Assembly (NCBI GenBank): GCA_018466975.1
Contig: CM031563.1
Location: 620,001-684,000, forward strand
Direction of reading: 5' to 3'
Length of the DNA: 64,000 bases
Source: Sparassis latifolia
Lineage: Eukaryota > Basidiomycota > Agaricomycetes > Polyporales > Sparassidaceae
Shown here: one piece after another, positions 34,641-46,827 of the stretch
Layout: each line of letters begins with the position of its first letter
Position numbering within the stretch: position 1 is the stretch's first letter
Translations under genes and position numbers: made by a program
Notes under the pieces: generated by a model
Seen by the model: the letters and a program-made list of their open reading frames with translations, nothing else
Told to the model about the DNA's origin: nothing
The model's database searches: none

Positions 34641-37600
34641 TCATGAGCTCTCGTCGTCTAGTGCGCTCAACGGGCTCTCGACATCTAGTGGGCCTTTATC
34701 CTCCGTCAGCACCTCGTCGTCCTCCTTCGCCTCTAGCTTCTTCCGCACGACGTTCATCAGCGACGTCTTCATCTCCCGCTCGACATTCTCCTCGCCCTCG
34801 CCTGCGACAGCTTCATCTAGAGCTAGCTTCGTCTGGCCGAGAGCTAGCATGTCTTCTTCTATGGAGCCCTTTGTGATTAACGTCACCACATCGACATCCT
34901 GCTTTTGACCGATACGGTATGCGCGATCTTGCGCCTGTCTGTCATTATGTGGATTAAAGTCCTGATCAAACCTGCGAAATGGCACGCCATAAATCAGCGA
35001 AAGGCAGTGAAAAGCCACGATCCTTCAAAGACTGACATGATGACGACGCTAGCTGCTGTCAGGTTGATACCCATGCCACCCGCCTTGGTGGAGAGCAGGA
35101 AGACAGTGATTGAATTGTCCTCCGTGAACTCGTCGACGAGGGTCTGCCGGACGTCCACCGGCGTACTGCCAGTCAACACCAAGTATTTCACGCTCTGCTT
35201 GTCGAGCACCTTCCGGAGGATGTCCAGCACTTGCGTGAACTGCGGGGCGTGATTTTCAGCCAGATACGATGCGATGAGCACAACGTAATTCTTACCTGCG
35301 AGAACACGAGCACACGCCTGTTCTCCCCCATGTACCTTCGCAGGAGAGTGAGTAACACCTTGACTTTGCCGGCCTGCAGGTAGCAGTCGTCTTGCTGAAG
35401 GAACTTCCGCGTCGACTGTAGAAGGAGTATCAGCAGCTACGTCAAGATCCGCGCACAATGAGATCTACCTTATACGAGGAGCAGAAGACCTGCAGCTCGG
35501 CATCGGTCATGACCTGCATATCCTCCTTGACATACTGGAACATCGCACCCCGCTTCTTGAAGTCGGGTTCGTTGAGCACCACCTTTGCGATTGAAGCCAA
35601 GGTGTCGTCCGTGAACCGCCTTCGGAAAAGCATCGGATGTGACGCCGCCTTGCGCAAGTCCATCAGCACGTTCGCGCTGTTCTCCGCGTACAGTTTGTCC
35701 TTTGGCCGGGGGTTCGCCTTCGGCTTCTTGGCTGTCTTGCTGCGGCCGTTGGCGGGAGGATCTTCTGGGACCTCTGCTCCGTTCGCGGAGGCATCGAACA
35801 CAGTCTTCCGCGACCGTCGCAGAGCCTCGTTGTATATGGACTTCTGAAGGGGAGTCATCTCGCACCATTCTATTCGCTCACTCTTCTTCGGGAGATCTTT
35901 CAGGACCTGGAGAAATCGCTGAGAAAGTGTCCCTTCAGATCAACATAGCGACTCACTTGGTCCTTCCGGCGTCGAAGGACGAAGGGCGTCATCATCTTCT
36001 TAGCTCTCGAGACACGTTCTTGAGCGAGTAAAGTAACTTTGGAGTCGCCCTTCGTCTTGAAGACAGCGCGTAAAGACTCCATGCGCCCTGCGAATTTTTG
36101 TGGAAGGATGAAGTTCATCAACGACTACAATAGGTGTCATCATTGAACAATCCGTTCTTGCTTTAAGTTCCAGCTCACCACAAGTTCCTGCAAATTGTTC
36201 TGCAGGGGAGTTCCAGTCAGAAGTAACCGCCATCTCGACTCAAACCTGAGCAGTGCCTGGTAGCGTTGGGACTGGAAGTTCTTGAGTACATGGCCTTCGT
36301 CGAAGACACAAGCCTGAGGATGCACTCGTGAGCGGCGGAAGATCCAATTGAACGATGTTTGAGACACGTACATCCCAAGGTATATGGCGGAAGAACTTGC
36401 GGTCCTTCTCGTCTCCCTGCGCCAGGGCGTACGTCGTGATGAGGACCTCCCAACCGTCGTCCTTCTTGGATCGCTGTGTTCGGAGTAACTCCTCACGCAA
36501 CTTCGGTCTCTTTTCTTTCGACTCATAGTACGTAACGTATTTGATAGAGTCAGCGAAATTAGAAAATTCCCGACACCAGTTCTCCAGTGTGGAAGAACTG
36601 TGTGAGCATAAAAACGATAAGGATACGTATGAGCAGGAGGAACGTCTGCACACATACGGGACGACAATGAGATGAGGGCCTTTGCGACCTTGCTCTTTCA
36701 GGTGTGCCAGGAAACTGATGACTTGAACTGTCTTGCCTAAGCCTGTAACAGATAGCGTGAGTAATGGCTATTCCAGCGAATGACGATGACACTCACCCAT
36801 CTCGTCCGCCAAGATGCAACTCAACTTCTTCCGATACAAGAGGTTCAACCAATTTACACCAACCATCTGATATTCTTTCAGTTGGAGATGATCTGAGAGG
36901 AGCGAAGGCTGAGAGGTCAAGTAGTACTTCGGCCTGCGGTCGGCTGAGATCGCCGTAGCCCGCAAGCTCAGCGCCCCGTCCTCGGATATGTTGGGAGAGA
37001 GCGAACCCGAAGACGTGTCCTTCATCTTGCCCTTGCCCGTATCGGTCCAGCTTGCAATCTCCCTTCTGAGTTCCGCCCCAATCTGTTCACAGTCCTCAAC
37101 GATGTTATCGACCTGGCCATACCCTTCGATGATGGCGACTGAATCCTCGAACATTCTTGGGCTAATCCCAGCAGGTCCAGCACGCTTCTTCCCTTGACCG
37201 AGCTTAGCCTTTAAATCACTAGCTGAAGGGAATGGCCGTAGTTCTATGATCTTGGAGGCCTGCTCCACAGTACACCCTAATGGAAAGTAGTGTTAGATAC
37301 AGTACCGGTGAATGACGAGGTCAACATACCTGTGAGCTCCTGGAGAGTTGGTGCCGACGCAGTGTTGAAGTACTCTAGTGCACGAACTTCCATTGATCCG
37401 TCCTCCCTTGCACGTTTCGCACGACTGGGTTCGTCGTCACTGTCAACATAGTCAGGCTCGGAATCCGAGTCGACAACCTTTCTCTTCAATCGACGCGGAC
37501 GAGCGTTGGCGACTTCGGGACTTGCTGGTGAGGACCTCGGTGACGTCGATATAGCGAAAGTTGTTGGAAGCGGTGTCGCAGGTGAAGAGGCCTTGCTTGC

Positions 37601-38724
37601 TTCAAGATCTATCCGGTTCTTGTAAATGAGCGACTTCTTTCCCTTCTCCCGCACGGCCGCCCTCTGAGCCTTAGTGGTATCGTCGATCTCCTTCACACGT
37701 CCAGTTTCCACAGGTGGATGAACGACACGCGGTGGAGGTGTCAACACAGTTGGTTTCCAGTTTGGGTCGTTCAGCAGTTCCGATGCATTACGCACATCGC
37801 CATGGGCCTCCCGCCAGGCAGCTCGCACGATATCAGAAGAGTGTTCGATTTGGGTCAACCTAAAGCGAGTGAATCTTGCATCCTCAGCTTCTGACTGTGA
37901 TTGCTCCGACGATGAAGGCTGGGGTTGTGGCTGCAGAGAACGATGTCCTCGAACTATGCGAGGCTTCGACGGGCCAGCCAGAACGTCTCTAATCTCGGGC
38001 AGTGACTCATCTGAGGATGTAGGGGACAATACAGAGTTGCCATTGAGTTTGTGTCGTTGGCCAGGGCGTTGAACTTCAGGGGAGTCGGGTGTGCTGAGGA
38101 AGTCAAGAGGGTCTCTGGGCGAGGAGGGCCCACGGTTTGCACGCTTCCGTGGTGGCTCCACATCACTGGTACCCTCAACCTCCGATATGCTTCTACCATT
38201 GGCACCCCAGGGACGCGTGAATGACGCGTGGGGAGCGCCGTTGGTGGCCATGAAACCGCTCGGTGCCGACAGCGGGTCACCAGTGGGTGGCCCGCTGGTC
38301 CCAGCCATATAATAAGGATGTGTGGGGGCTGGGATAGCATGGAAAAAATTCTGCTGCGGCCACGGCGTCGGATGGGGGCGATTAAAGGGATCGGAAGTTG
38401 GAGGACTTGAACTGGGCACCAAGACGTTGCCGGGAGATGTTGGTGTCGCGGTAAAGTACCGCGATGCAATAGTCGCATCCCGCGACTGCATTGGCGGTGC
38501 ATCGTGTCTTGACGACTCCGCACCCCAAGATGCTACGTTAGAAGGGCCACTATGGTTTAGAGAGGTATTCTGTTGCCTCTGAACTTTCTTGAACTTCAGC
38601 TGCTCTAGCGCTGCTTTCTAGCGTAACAAGATGCGATGTCGTGCATCACGGTGAGGAAACAGACAAACCACGAACGAGCTAAGTAAACACTAACTGTAGC
38701 AGCAGGGTCTCTTTGAAAAGACAT
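34641..38724 (-). CDS. FUN30: FUN30/SMARCAD1-type SNF2 chromatin remodeler
   Basis: Minus-strand gene, about 12 exons, roughly 1,080 residues. A 10-codon first exon (38695-38724, [10 protein letters not shown]) is joined to a large exon (38617 to about 37333). The N-terminus is disordered with one CUE-like helix set ([20 protein letters not shown]). The ATPase core carries [12 protein letters not shown], the Walker A LADEMGLGKT (split by an intron), the family-specific FDEGHVLKN box (DEGH, not DEAH), [15 protein letters not shown], and the C lobe with [45 protein letters not shown] and [13 protein letters not shown]. The DEGH box plus CUE region identifies Fun30. It promotes heterochromatin silencing and long-range DNA end resection. 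Convergent with BET5 (157 bp apart). Confidence 0.93.
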
Positions 38725-40578
38725 GGTAAGAAGATCGACTGGTAGAATGTCTAAGAGTCGGCAGGTCGCCAAAGTTGAGTGCGACCTGGGAGAGTGTGTG
38801 AAGGCAAAGCGAGGTCACCCGTCGGAGCGCCAAAACGACGGTGGCCAGTGTGGCTGTGGTTGTCTGCCCAGAGCTTATTCCAAGGCGAACATAGAGTAAG
38901 GACAGGAAAAATGTAAGGAATCTATCAAGATGACAGTGGAACAACCTGCAACATGCATACTGCTTCCCATAAGGATGAAGCCTCGCACTGCTCATCGTTC
39001 AGACAGGTAGGATAGTGGGAAACGCAATTTTCATTCAGCAGCAACATTAACGTACATGCAACACATAAGCGAGTCCGACAACAACATGAGGGTGTCCGAA
39101 CGGCGAATCAGAACCACGGTACACTCGCCAGTATGCACGTTGAACGTGATGAGGTATAATGCTGAACACATCGAGACGAGTGAGTGTAGGGTGCCATACT
39201 GTAAGGATCATGTAAACTGGCATGATACGGGCCTGAAGGGCAGAACAACAGTAGCAATGAGCGAGCACAAGTCAAGACGAAAGTATACAAGCACTCAATT
39301 TGTAGGCAAACCTTATGAGACTCTTAAGGTCCCAACCACGAAGCACAGATTGAAACGCCCAAGCCGAGTGTTCAGTATAACCACGAAAGAGAACATCCAC
39401 CACGCATTCGCTCAACATTATATGCCACGCGAAGGTGAGTTACCAGCTGCCATCCAGCATTCTGCAGGTCATCAGCTCGGGACTCACCATCTGTGTGCCA
39501 CCGATCTCATAGGTACCAGCTATCGCCCAAGTCAGGCCAAATCTCCTATGACGGCCTACAGCAACACCCTGCCAAAACTACCCCATGAATCACCTGTGGA
39601 TGAGCATCACGTCTCTGGCTTGACCTTCCGGCTCGAAAGAGAAAGGACCACGGCAATACTTGGTTTTGCAACAAAATCACATGAAGTGGTTCAGTGTAAG
39701 CAGTGCTGGTATTTGAGAATACGCACCCGTAAGAAGTAACACTCAAACGCCGTTACTCTTGAAAACACTTAAAACGGGAGAAGTGCATCAACTGGACGTT
39801 TCAAAATGTCACTGTACAACCGCTGAGGAAGGATATCTTCAGCAGAAATTGAGTCGTCACATAAGAAAAATCGAGCGTACATATAGAAGGATTAGAAAGA
39901 TGTCATTAAAGAAATGAAGACGCGGATCGGCTTATCGTATGGAATCGACATGTCCCCACTGCAAGATAACAAATCAGTAAAAACTCGAATAAACTCAAAG
40001 GATGAAGCCCCTACGAAAGACGAGCAAAACACGACAGGGGCTACATTGAAACCCACTACACAACACATATTGCTCATATTTGGCATAATCGCAAATAGCA
40101 AACCGCAACCATTGAGCTCGAGAGACGCGACCGTTATTCCTACTCAAAACCACAGCTACCAAGGACCAACTCATGAGATCCAGTACTCCCGAGGGAACGC
40201 CGAAGAGGTCATTAACATCCAAGATACAACAGTGAAAAAACCACAAATATGGAGTGAACCTCGCTAATTGCACTCGCCCTCTCCATCGATGAGCGAACCA
40301 CCGACTCGCACGTAGAACGATAAAAAGCGACAAAACTCACTCTTCTAGTGTTCTCCCAGTGGCTATCAATCACCACACATCGCTGAACAATTATAAGTAG
40401 TATCACCAATGTTGGGTGGAAAGGAGGACATGAAAGATGATGGTCGTCAGGAGGAGAGTTAGGTGTGTGACCGTTTGGCATGCATGTCACAGTTGTTTGG
40501 TTGTGGCGGTCCTGAGCGCCGAGGGCGCAGCAAGTACGCAGCGGGCGACATGCTCTGTCTCTCCAACATCCATCAATC
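38725..40578. other. 1.85-kb interval with two orphan open frames
   Basis: The first part must hold the FUN30 promoter. An ATG-initiated frame at 39056-39739 (227 codons, plus strand, rich in Thr, His, Arg) and another at 39914-40267 (117 codons) are open but match nothing I know. Neither shows introns, while almost every real gene here has them. They may be chance frames or parts of an untranslated transcript. Confidence 0.4.
39056..39739 (+). CDS. Orphan open frame, doubtful gene
   Basis: 227 codons from ATG to TAA without intron. The composition is polar (many Thr, His, Ser, Arg), with no hydrophobic core, signal peptide or recognised motif; the C-terminus is basic (RIRTRKK). The length is longer than expected by chance at about 47% GC but not decisive. 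It is listed only so that it is not lost. Confidence 0.2.
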   Translation: MQHISESDNNMRVSERRIRTTVHSPVCTLNVMRYNAEHIETSECRVPYCKDHVNWHDTGLKGRTTVAMSEHKSRRKYTSTQFVGKPYETLKVPTTKHRLKRPSRVFSITTKENIHHAFAQHYMPREGELPAAIQHSAGHQLGTHHLCATDLIGTSYRPSQAKSPMTAYSNTLPKLPHESPVDEHHVSGLTFRLERERTTAILGFATKSHEVVQCKQCWYLRIRTRKK

Positions 40579-41858
40579 ATGGCTGTATTAGAGGCGTTAT
40601 TCTTACTCGGCGTGCTCGCGCTTTCCATAGCGATCTCCCTCATCGTTACTGTACCATTGACGGGTGCACTCGTACGACTTAGGGCGTGAGTATCGAACGA
40701 ACACACGAGACTGTATGATATGTTACTGACATCTTCGTACCAGCAACTACAATCCGAGAGGACTTCAGCTTGATCCTGAAGGAAATGTTGAACCCCACAC
40801 GGGTCCTGTGGTAACGTCGTTTTTCGGCATGCTGAAGAGAGTGAAACGCATTGAAGTAAGCTCAAATCATGTCTAATCCTGAGATATATACTCATATCTA
40901 ATGGAAGGGTTGGAGCGGGTTATACAAGGGAATGAGTATGTGCCTCGCTGCAGGAATTTAGAATCGAGTCACTTAGATCTACTTAGTGCCGACTTTGCTG
41001 GCTAGCGCAGTGCTCACCGCGTTCGCTGTGATTGCTCTCAACTCTACGAGTGCCAGTTATCATGGTAGGGTCAATCCTCCCTCAGCTGGACCCTTTGGCG
41101 TCCTAGCCTACGGATTGTTCAGCATGTTGATTTCTCTTCCGGCTACCATCATAACGTATCGGTATGTTCAACCTGCCGAGTCGCGATCGGTAGTTCTATA
41201 CCTGACATTATTTTACAAGGTCAATCACGACGCCATACAAACTTCCATACTTCCGCCCCATCTATTCTCTCCGGATATTACTTACACCAACAGAACGACG
41301 GAAGCCGTGGATCTTGTACTTGACTCCCGGACTTCTTCTGTCCCAAATCCTACATGTCGTTTACACCGCTTTCATCCTGCGCGCTCTCAGATCCTTCTTG
41401 GTACCCCTTCCCTCGCCAGGTGACGCCTCGGATGTCCATTTCAGTTCTATCAAATTTGGCATATATGTGGGTATTGAGATATGGAGCACAGCGGTCCTAT
41501 GCCCCCTCGAAGTCTTGGCGACGAAACTGGCTATTCAGCGTAACCACGCTGCTCCCGAGTATAATTCAGTCGAGCAAGAGGTCGAGGAAGACGCTGTTAT
41601 GACAGAGGAGTATACGGAGTATTCTGGCGTTGAGGAGGACGTTATCGGGTAAGTATCTTGAGATTGAACAAAGCTCCTATTAGTAACCTTTGCATTGACA
41701 GCTTGCGGCATGAAAAAGACCCGTACCTTGGTCTTGTGGACTGCGCAAAGAGGGTGGTTGATGAAGAGGGCTGGAAAGCTCTCTATCGGGCCTGGTGGCT
41801 CACTATGTTGGGTGGTGTATTGAGCGCGTTCGCCAGTGCTGCCCCGTCACTGTCGTAG
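40579..41858 (+). CDS. Mitochondrial carrier-like (SLC25) protein
   Basis: Exons 40579-40685, 40744-40855, 40908-40935, 40987 to about 41166, then to 41650 and a last exon ending 41858; about 330 residues. The N-terminal helix is LFLLGVLALSIAISLIV. Three carrier-type repeats are degenerate: VPLTGALVRLR with GWSGLYKGMMPTLLAS, a second with LLSQILHVVYTAF, and the best-preserved CPLEVLATKLAIQR (PxE...K signature) followed by YLGLVDCAKRVVDEEGWKAL and YRAWWLTMLGGVLS. SLC25 proteins exchange metabolites across the mitochondrial inner membrane. An acidic loop (EEDAVMTEEYTEYS) is inserted before the last repeat. The substrate is not predictable. Confidence 0.75.
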
Positions 41859-42673
41859 TTGATAGCAAATCGATCGCACTGCTTATTACTGGGCGCTCGC
41901 GTGTACTATGGATCCATATATCGATTCAATTTCTCCTCTCTGTTGTGATTATTTGCTCCACGGATATTTATCCTTCGGTTTTCATCAAGCTGAGGTCTTC
42001 CGACTTGAGATATTGTGCCTTGAAGGCCTGAATTGTATAATGTGTAGGATGCTCAGGTGTTGATAAAGTCAGAGACTCGGTACTTATAGATCTTCAGGCA
42101 AGTGGGCGCATGCCTGGATTATTACTTGAGGGACTTCGTAGGAACAAGGTCACGGCGCATAAGTTCGAAAGTAGAGGCTGCCATCTTTCCTGCGATTAGG
42201 TGACCCGCTGAGATACTTCTCACATCCCTTCTACTGAATGTTCCTTGGCCGATATACCCAGGGTCCCAGACCAATGTTCATCGACATCGCCCGCTCACCT
42301 CTCAGTGAGGTTTTCAATAATAGTCTCAACATCGACGTACTCCGTGTCGATGTCCTTCTCCATAGAAAGTGTCCACGCCTACGATCGAGGTGCTGTCGCT
42401 GACAACATGCGTGTATCGTCCCGCGGATAAGTGCGATCGTTCATGTGCCTTCCATATTGACTTCCGGAATACAGTAATACCATCCTTCTGCCGACAACTG
42501 GAGGCTGTACTCGAAGACTTTTTATCCGTCTTGTGTCCGAGCCTTGTAATGGTTGTCCTGGACAAGTTGCCGATGATTCTGCCAACAATTCATGGCTGTG
42601 CGCGAAAGTTTCACTGTTTCAATATAGAAATTGGAGACGCCGTCAGAGCCTTCGTGGCGTTTCTACCGGATTA

Positions 42674-43166
42674 GTCTATTCAGAAGCCCTGCTTTTGGTA
42701 ATTTCGTGATGGCTCGGAAAAAACTCGAAGACGCTCACCTGTCAATATTTAACCGCGGTCTCCTGGGTCCGCTGTCGAGCTCAGCGAGGGCGCCGCATGC
42801 ATTGGCCAGGCGCTGGCGTAGGTCGGTGTGTCCGATGTCGTTTGTCGGGTACCGCTCATCGGCGGCCTACCGTGGCATGCCATTGTTGTTAAGCTGAGAC
42901 GAAAAGGCTTTGTGTTAAGTGGGCATCTCGACACACCGCGCCAAAGAGATGGCACACACCAAAATTCGGTGGCAGCAGCGATTGCCCATCGTCTCCAATG
43001 TCGACGCGGATGTGGACCGCCCTGTGCGACACGGCGAGCAACGTGGTTGATGTCGTCGTTGGCGCCCATTGACAATTCTTTGATCGTATTTCCATCTTCG
43101 CATTTTTCTCTTCAGCGGTTCCGGGGGAAGGTGGGTTTATTTTCCCGCCTGGGGTTTCTGAATAGA
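42674..43166. mobile_element. Mariner-like MITE flanked by TA
   Basis: Terminal inverted repeats GTCTATTCAGAAGCCC (42674-42689) and its complement at 43151-43166 (one mismatch in 16) bound 493 bp. TA dinucleotides lie directly outside both ends (42672-42673 and 43167-43168), as expected for Tc1/mariner-type insertion. No transposase is encoded, so this would be a non-autonomous copy. Confidence 0.6.
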
Positions 43167-45206
43167 CTAATTAATCCGTTTCAGCTACCAGGTGACTAAG
43201 TGTCGTCATCGTGCATTGAACCCTTCATCGGATATCGAGTGTGGTCTCCGTCTCTATCGCCTCCGTTGCATCGGATACCATTAATTGCTCCCTCATCTGC
43301 GCACTCTTCCTCCTAGGTTGGCCCCAAGGGGCTTCGCTAGATGGGAATCTTAGAACAAATCATGCCGATACTTTCATTGCTTTGACCACAGATCGCGGTC
43401 GGTGTTACCGGTGAGTAGTTTCAATAATTACGCAAACACTTTAACCACTGGATGCGGGGAATTTCATGCAGGCGGGATCGTCTATCTCGTGCAGATATCT
43501 GACAAACGGTGCTGACTTCGAGCTGCTCTGAGTAGGCTGTGCGGCGTCTTCTCGACTTCTGCTATGGTCGCACCCGCAACGTTTCTCGAACAACATCAGC
43601 CAAGTCGCACTGTGGGTTCCTAGCTAATTCACACAGCCTACGTCCGCTGTTTTCCACTGCGGCTGCGCTTATCTGATAAGCGGCGGTGGACACAACTTCC
43701 GAGTGGTGTGTAGTTATGTGACTACCTGAGCTACCGTGCGTGTGAGTTGTAATAGCTGTGAGTTTAGTCGCTGCTTATGCCAGACCGAACCTCCGAAAGG
43801 CAGTCTCATCTAGCGGAGCCGCATGCCTCTGGAAGGCCATCATATGGATGCTGGTATGTCGGCGCGGGAGGCGAGAGTGTTTCGCCGGTTTCGCATCGTC
43901 AGAGACTCAAGACGGTATGGAAGCTTCCGTGATTCTGCTTGCATTCCTGGACCGAGGGTGCCTCCGATTTCCGGGACCAGCCAGACATCTCCTGTGGGCT
44001 CGGTCTTATCAGGATCTGCTTTCGGCCACGATTGACCTCACAATTGAAGTGCATATGCAATGTTTCGGGACAAGGTGTCGGAAGGATTGAATGTGATAAA
44101 GTAAGGTTCTTCTTGTTCGTATTGTGGCGTGGTAAACTACTGGATCACCAGATGTGCGATTACACAACTGTAGAGACCAGTTACACGGGCTTCTTGTCCC
44201 TCCAACTTCCCATGGAGCGCTATTGAGCGTTGCACGAGGAGTGATTGCAAATCTGGTGCCCATCGCACTCCGTGACACGCTGGGCCTTTGCAGATTGGTC
44301 TCAGAATGTCCTGTTTTCTTGGCTCTACGTCACGCCTCGGGGGTCTAGACGGTCACCAATGCACCGACAAACCGCATTCGGTTGACACCTTCCGTTACAT
44401 TAATGTCGTTCGCGGAACTCGGCGCGCTGATGCATGCTTATTCATTGTAAGTAGCCATGCTCTTGTACACGGTGTCGCCACAAAGCCTGCTAGTTTATCA
44501 CGGAGGACAAAGGTCACGACCGCTGGCGTTCATGTTCCTTCAAACATGCGTTAATGAGCTTATTCTGCGTTGATAGCGCTGCATTTAAGCGCTCGATCGG
44601 AGCGCTCGCCAATTGGCAGTCTTGACAGTGGACCGCAGGTCTGCCGAATACATGAAGATGGCTGTTACAGTAAGCTCATCAGGGCCACCCTGAGCTTCTT
44701 CCTCGTTTCGCGGCATTGTCTGGCTTTACACTCTGTAGAGCCGTGAGACTCCAGTCCTTATGCGGAGTCTTCGGGCGGCTTCTATTCACCATTAACAGGT
44801 GTTCCGATTTCCAGTATTGTGGAGCAGAAGTTGGCGCGCCCCCAGTAAGTTCGGTGCACGCGACATCGGGTTGTCTTGGCATACTTTTTTTGGTATTCGA
44901 TTTAGAATTGCACTGGTCTGCATAACATTCAATGCTCAAAGTCTTGCTGCAAGTCGTATTCAAGTGAGAAGTTCTAGGGCGGGCCCTCTTCTCACGTTGG
45001 TGCTGACGCGCGAGGGTGTAAGCCGTTATTCCCAGCAGATGCGTTTATTTACCAGGTATGGTGCACAAGGCCATCAACAACTGTTATGCCCCCTTCATTA
45101 ACTAATATCATTTAAGTCCCTGCTTGGCGCTCCTTCCGGTGTCATGTATCCACACTTCCGAGCCTCGAAGTTTCTTAGCAAGACGCTCTCTCTCCGTCCC
45201 GGTGCG

Positions 45207-45214
45207 TATAAATA
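45207..45214 (+). promoter_or_regulatory. TATA box of the Zn2Cys6 regulator
   Basis: A consensus TATAAATA, 45 bp before the ATG of the downstream gene, in an otherwise GC-balanced leader. It is the clearest core promoter element in the window and implies a short 5' leader. Confidence 0.55.
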
Positions 45215-45258
45215 GAGTCTACTGCTCATAGTCGCCGCGAGATCATCCCTTCCTCAAC

Positions 45259-46827
45259 ATGTCGCTGCAAACTACAGATAGGCTCTCGGATCCCACACGC
45301 AGGAAGAAGGGAGATGCTGTCGAAGCTGTGAAGCGTACGTCCGAGGACGACCACAGACGTAACTCCTCCATGTCCTACCGATGGAGGTATCGTTCTGATA
45401 ACAGCACAGGCAAACGGCGCAACAGAACTACTCAATCATGCTTAAATTGCCACACGTCCAAACGAATGGCAAGGCTAATGCTTGTTGCGAGGTACAATAT
45501 CTGACTTTGTCCATGGGTAATACTAGTGTGATCGCAAACGACCGTGCGGCCGATGCACCCAACTAGGTTTGGTGAGCCTGATAATGGAATTCTGCGCGAG
45601 ACATTGACCTTTTAACTCTGAGCTTTAGACTGGACTATGCATCTACGAAGTAGATGATCCAAGCCCAAGGTACGTTCCGAAACGCAGTACATGTGTGATG
45701 CGTTCTAACATCGATGCAGTAACGATACTCAGGATGAAACATTACGACTACAGAAACGTGTTGCTGAGCTGGAGAGCATCATTCGTGAGGTAACGCTGCT
45801 CATTTTCAGTCTACCGAACTGGAACTGAGATATCCTTCAATGCTAGTTGAAGAATAAGCCACATCCTCGCTGGATCAAGTCCACAAAAGATGCTGGCATC
45901 GAGAAGAAGCGTAATAATCGCACGACAGCCTCTCGCAGAAAGGGGATTCCGGACATCGTTATCTCTGATACTGCCACGCCGCCTCCTATTGAGCGAGTGG
46001 TCGCATCCTCCCCAACAACGCACATATTTCCTGATCGACCTTTCGATACCTACAATCACCTCACCTTGGACGTTAATAACTGTTCGCCTTCACCCTTTGC
46101 GCCAGCCAGTCCCTCCACGGATCCGATATCCTCCCCGCTTCTGACTCCGTCTTCGCCATTATCTCCTTCAAGCGAGCACACTCCTGCCCCTGCAACGCAG
46201 AGCGACATCGGCCCCGATCTTTCTGTATTACTCTCTTCTTACTTGGCAGGGCAAGGCGGAATAGAGGATAACACCTTCGACGACATTTTCCATGATCTTT
46301 CACAATCAGATATGAATGTGGACGACAGCCATACGGGTGATCATTGTGGCTGTCTGAACGACCCTACCAACTATCATATCGTGCTGGAGTTGTCATTACG
46401 TCTTCGCAGAGCGGCGGACATGTTGACACGCTTCTCGGAACACGAATCAGGTGCGCGTCCTTGTGCCATTAGCCAGGGTATAACGGAACTGGACAGGTTT
46501 GCCTCGTAAGCATCCAGTTCCGACCTGATGATAAGCGCATATCTCACTTCTCTCTTCAGCCTAGCCCTGGGGAATATTGCGATCCCACCTGAACTCATCT
46601 CCCCGTACTCAAATCACAACATGGTCGCGAACATGGGCCCCCACACGACACATTCTATAAATTTCCACGGTGTTCTTCCACCTTTGCTTGCGCCCGCTTC
46701 CACCGTCACTCCGAGCCCATATCCATTACAATCGGTTCTCCCATGGAGTGTGGAAGGAGCTGCTACTCACACTGATCATCGGAGCGATTCTCTCATGTCA
46801 TGGGATCCTAGCCGACATCGCCAATAA
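45259..46827 (+). CDS. Zn2Cys6 (GAL4-type) transcription factor with coiled coil
   Basis: Exons from the ATG at 45259; first exon 45259-45468, second from 45527, last from about 46560 to 46827; roughly 400 residues. The zinc cluster is complete: CLNCHTSKRM-C and then DRKRPCGRC with TQLGLTGLC, so six cysteines in C-x2-C-x6-C-x5-C-x2-C-x8-C spacing. It is followed by a leucine-rich dimerisation helix (LRLQKRVAELESIIRELK). The rest is Ser/Pro-rich; a basic stretch preceding the zinc cluster (GKRRNRTT) suits DNA contact. Intron 1 (45469-45526) falls inside the zinc cluster, after the third-cysteine-preceding Met, and has a GC donor (GCAAGG) with a CTGAC branch site. No fungal_trans middle homology domain is seen. 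Target genes are unknown. Confidence 0.82.

Larger units (their letters stand above)
41859..45258. other. Gene-poor interval of 3.4 kb
   Basis: Only short open frames, none with recognisable protein similarity. A mariner-like element at 42674-43166 and a small hairpin with GATA-type halves (cgcttatctgataagcg, about 43670) are visible. The remainder may be decayed coding or mobile DNA but cannot be identified by eye. Confidence 0.5.

Noticed and set aside
43656..43692. Small hairpin with back-to-back GATA sites
   Set aside because: Short and imperfect, and not near a recognised promoter; likely coincidence.
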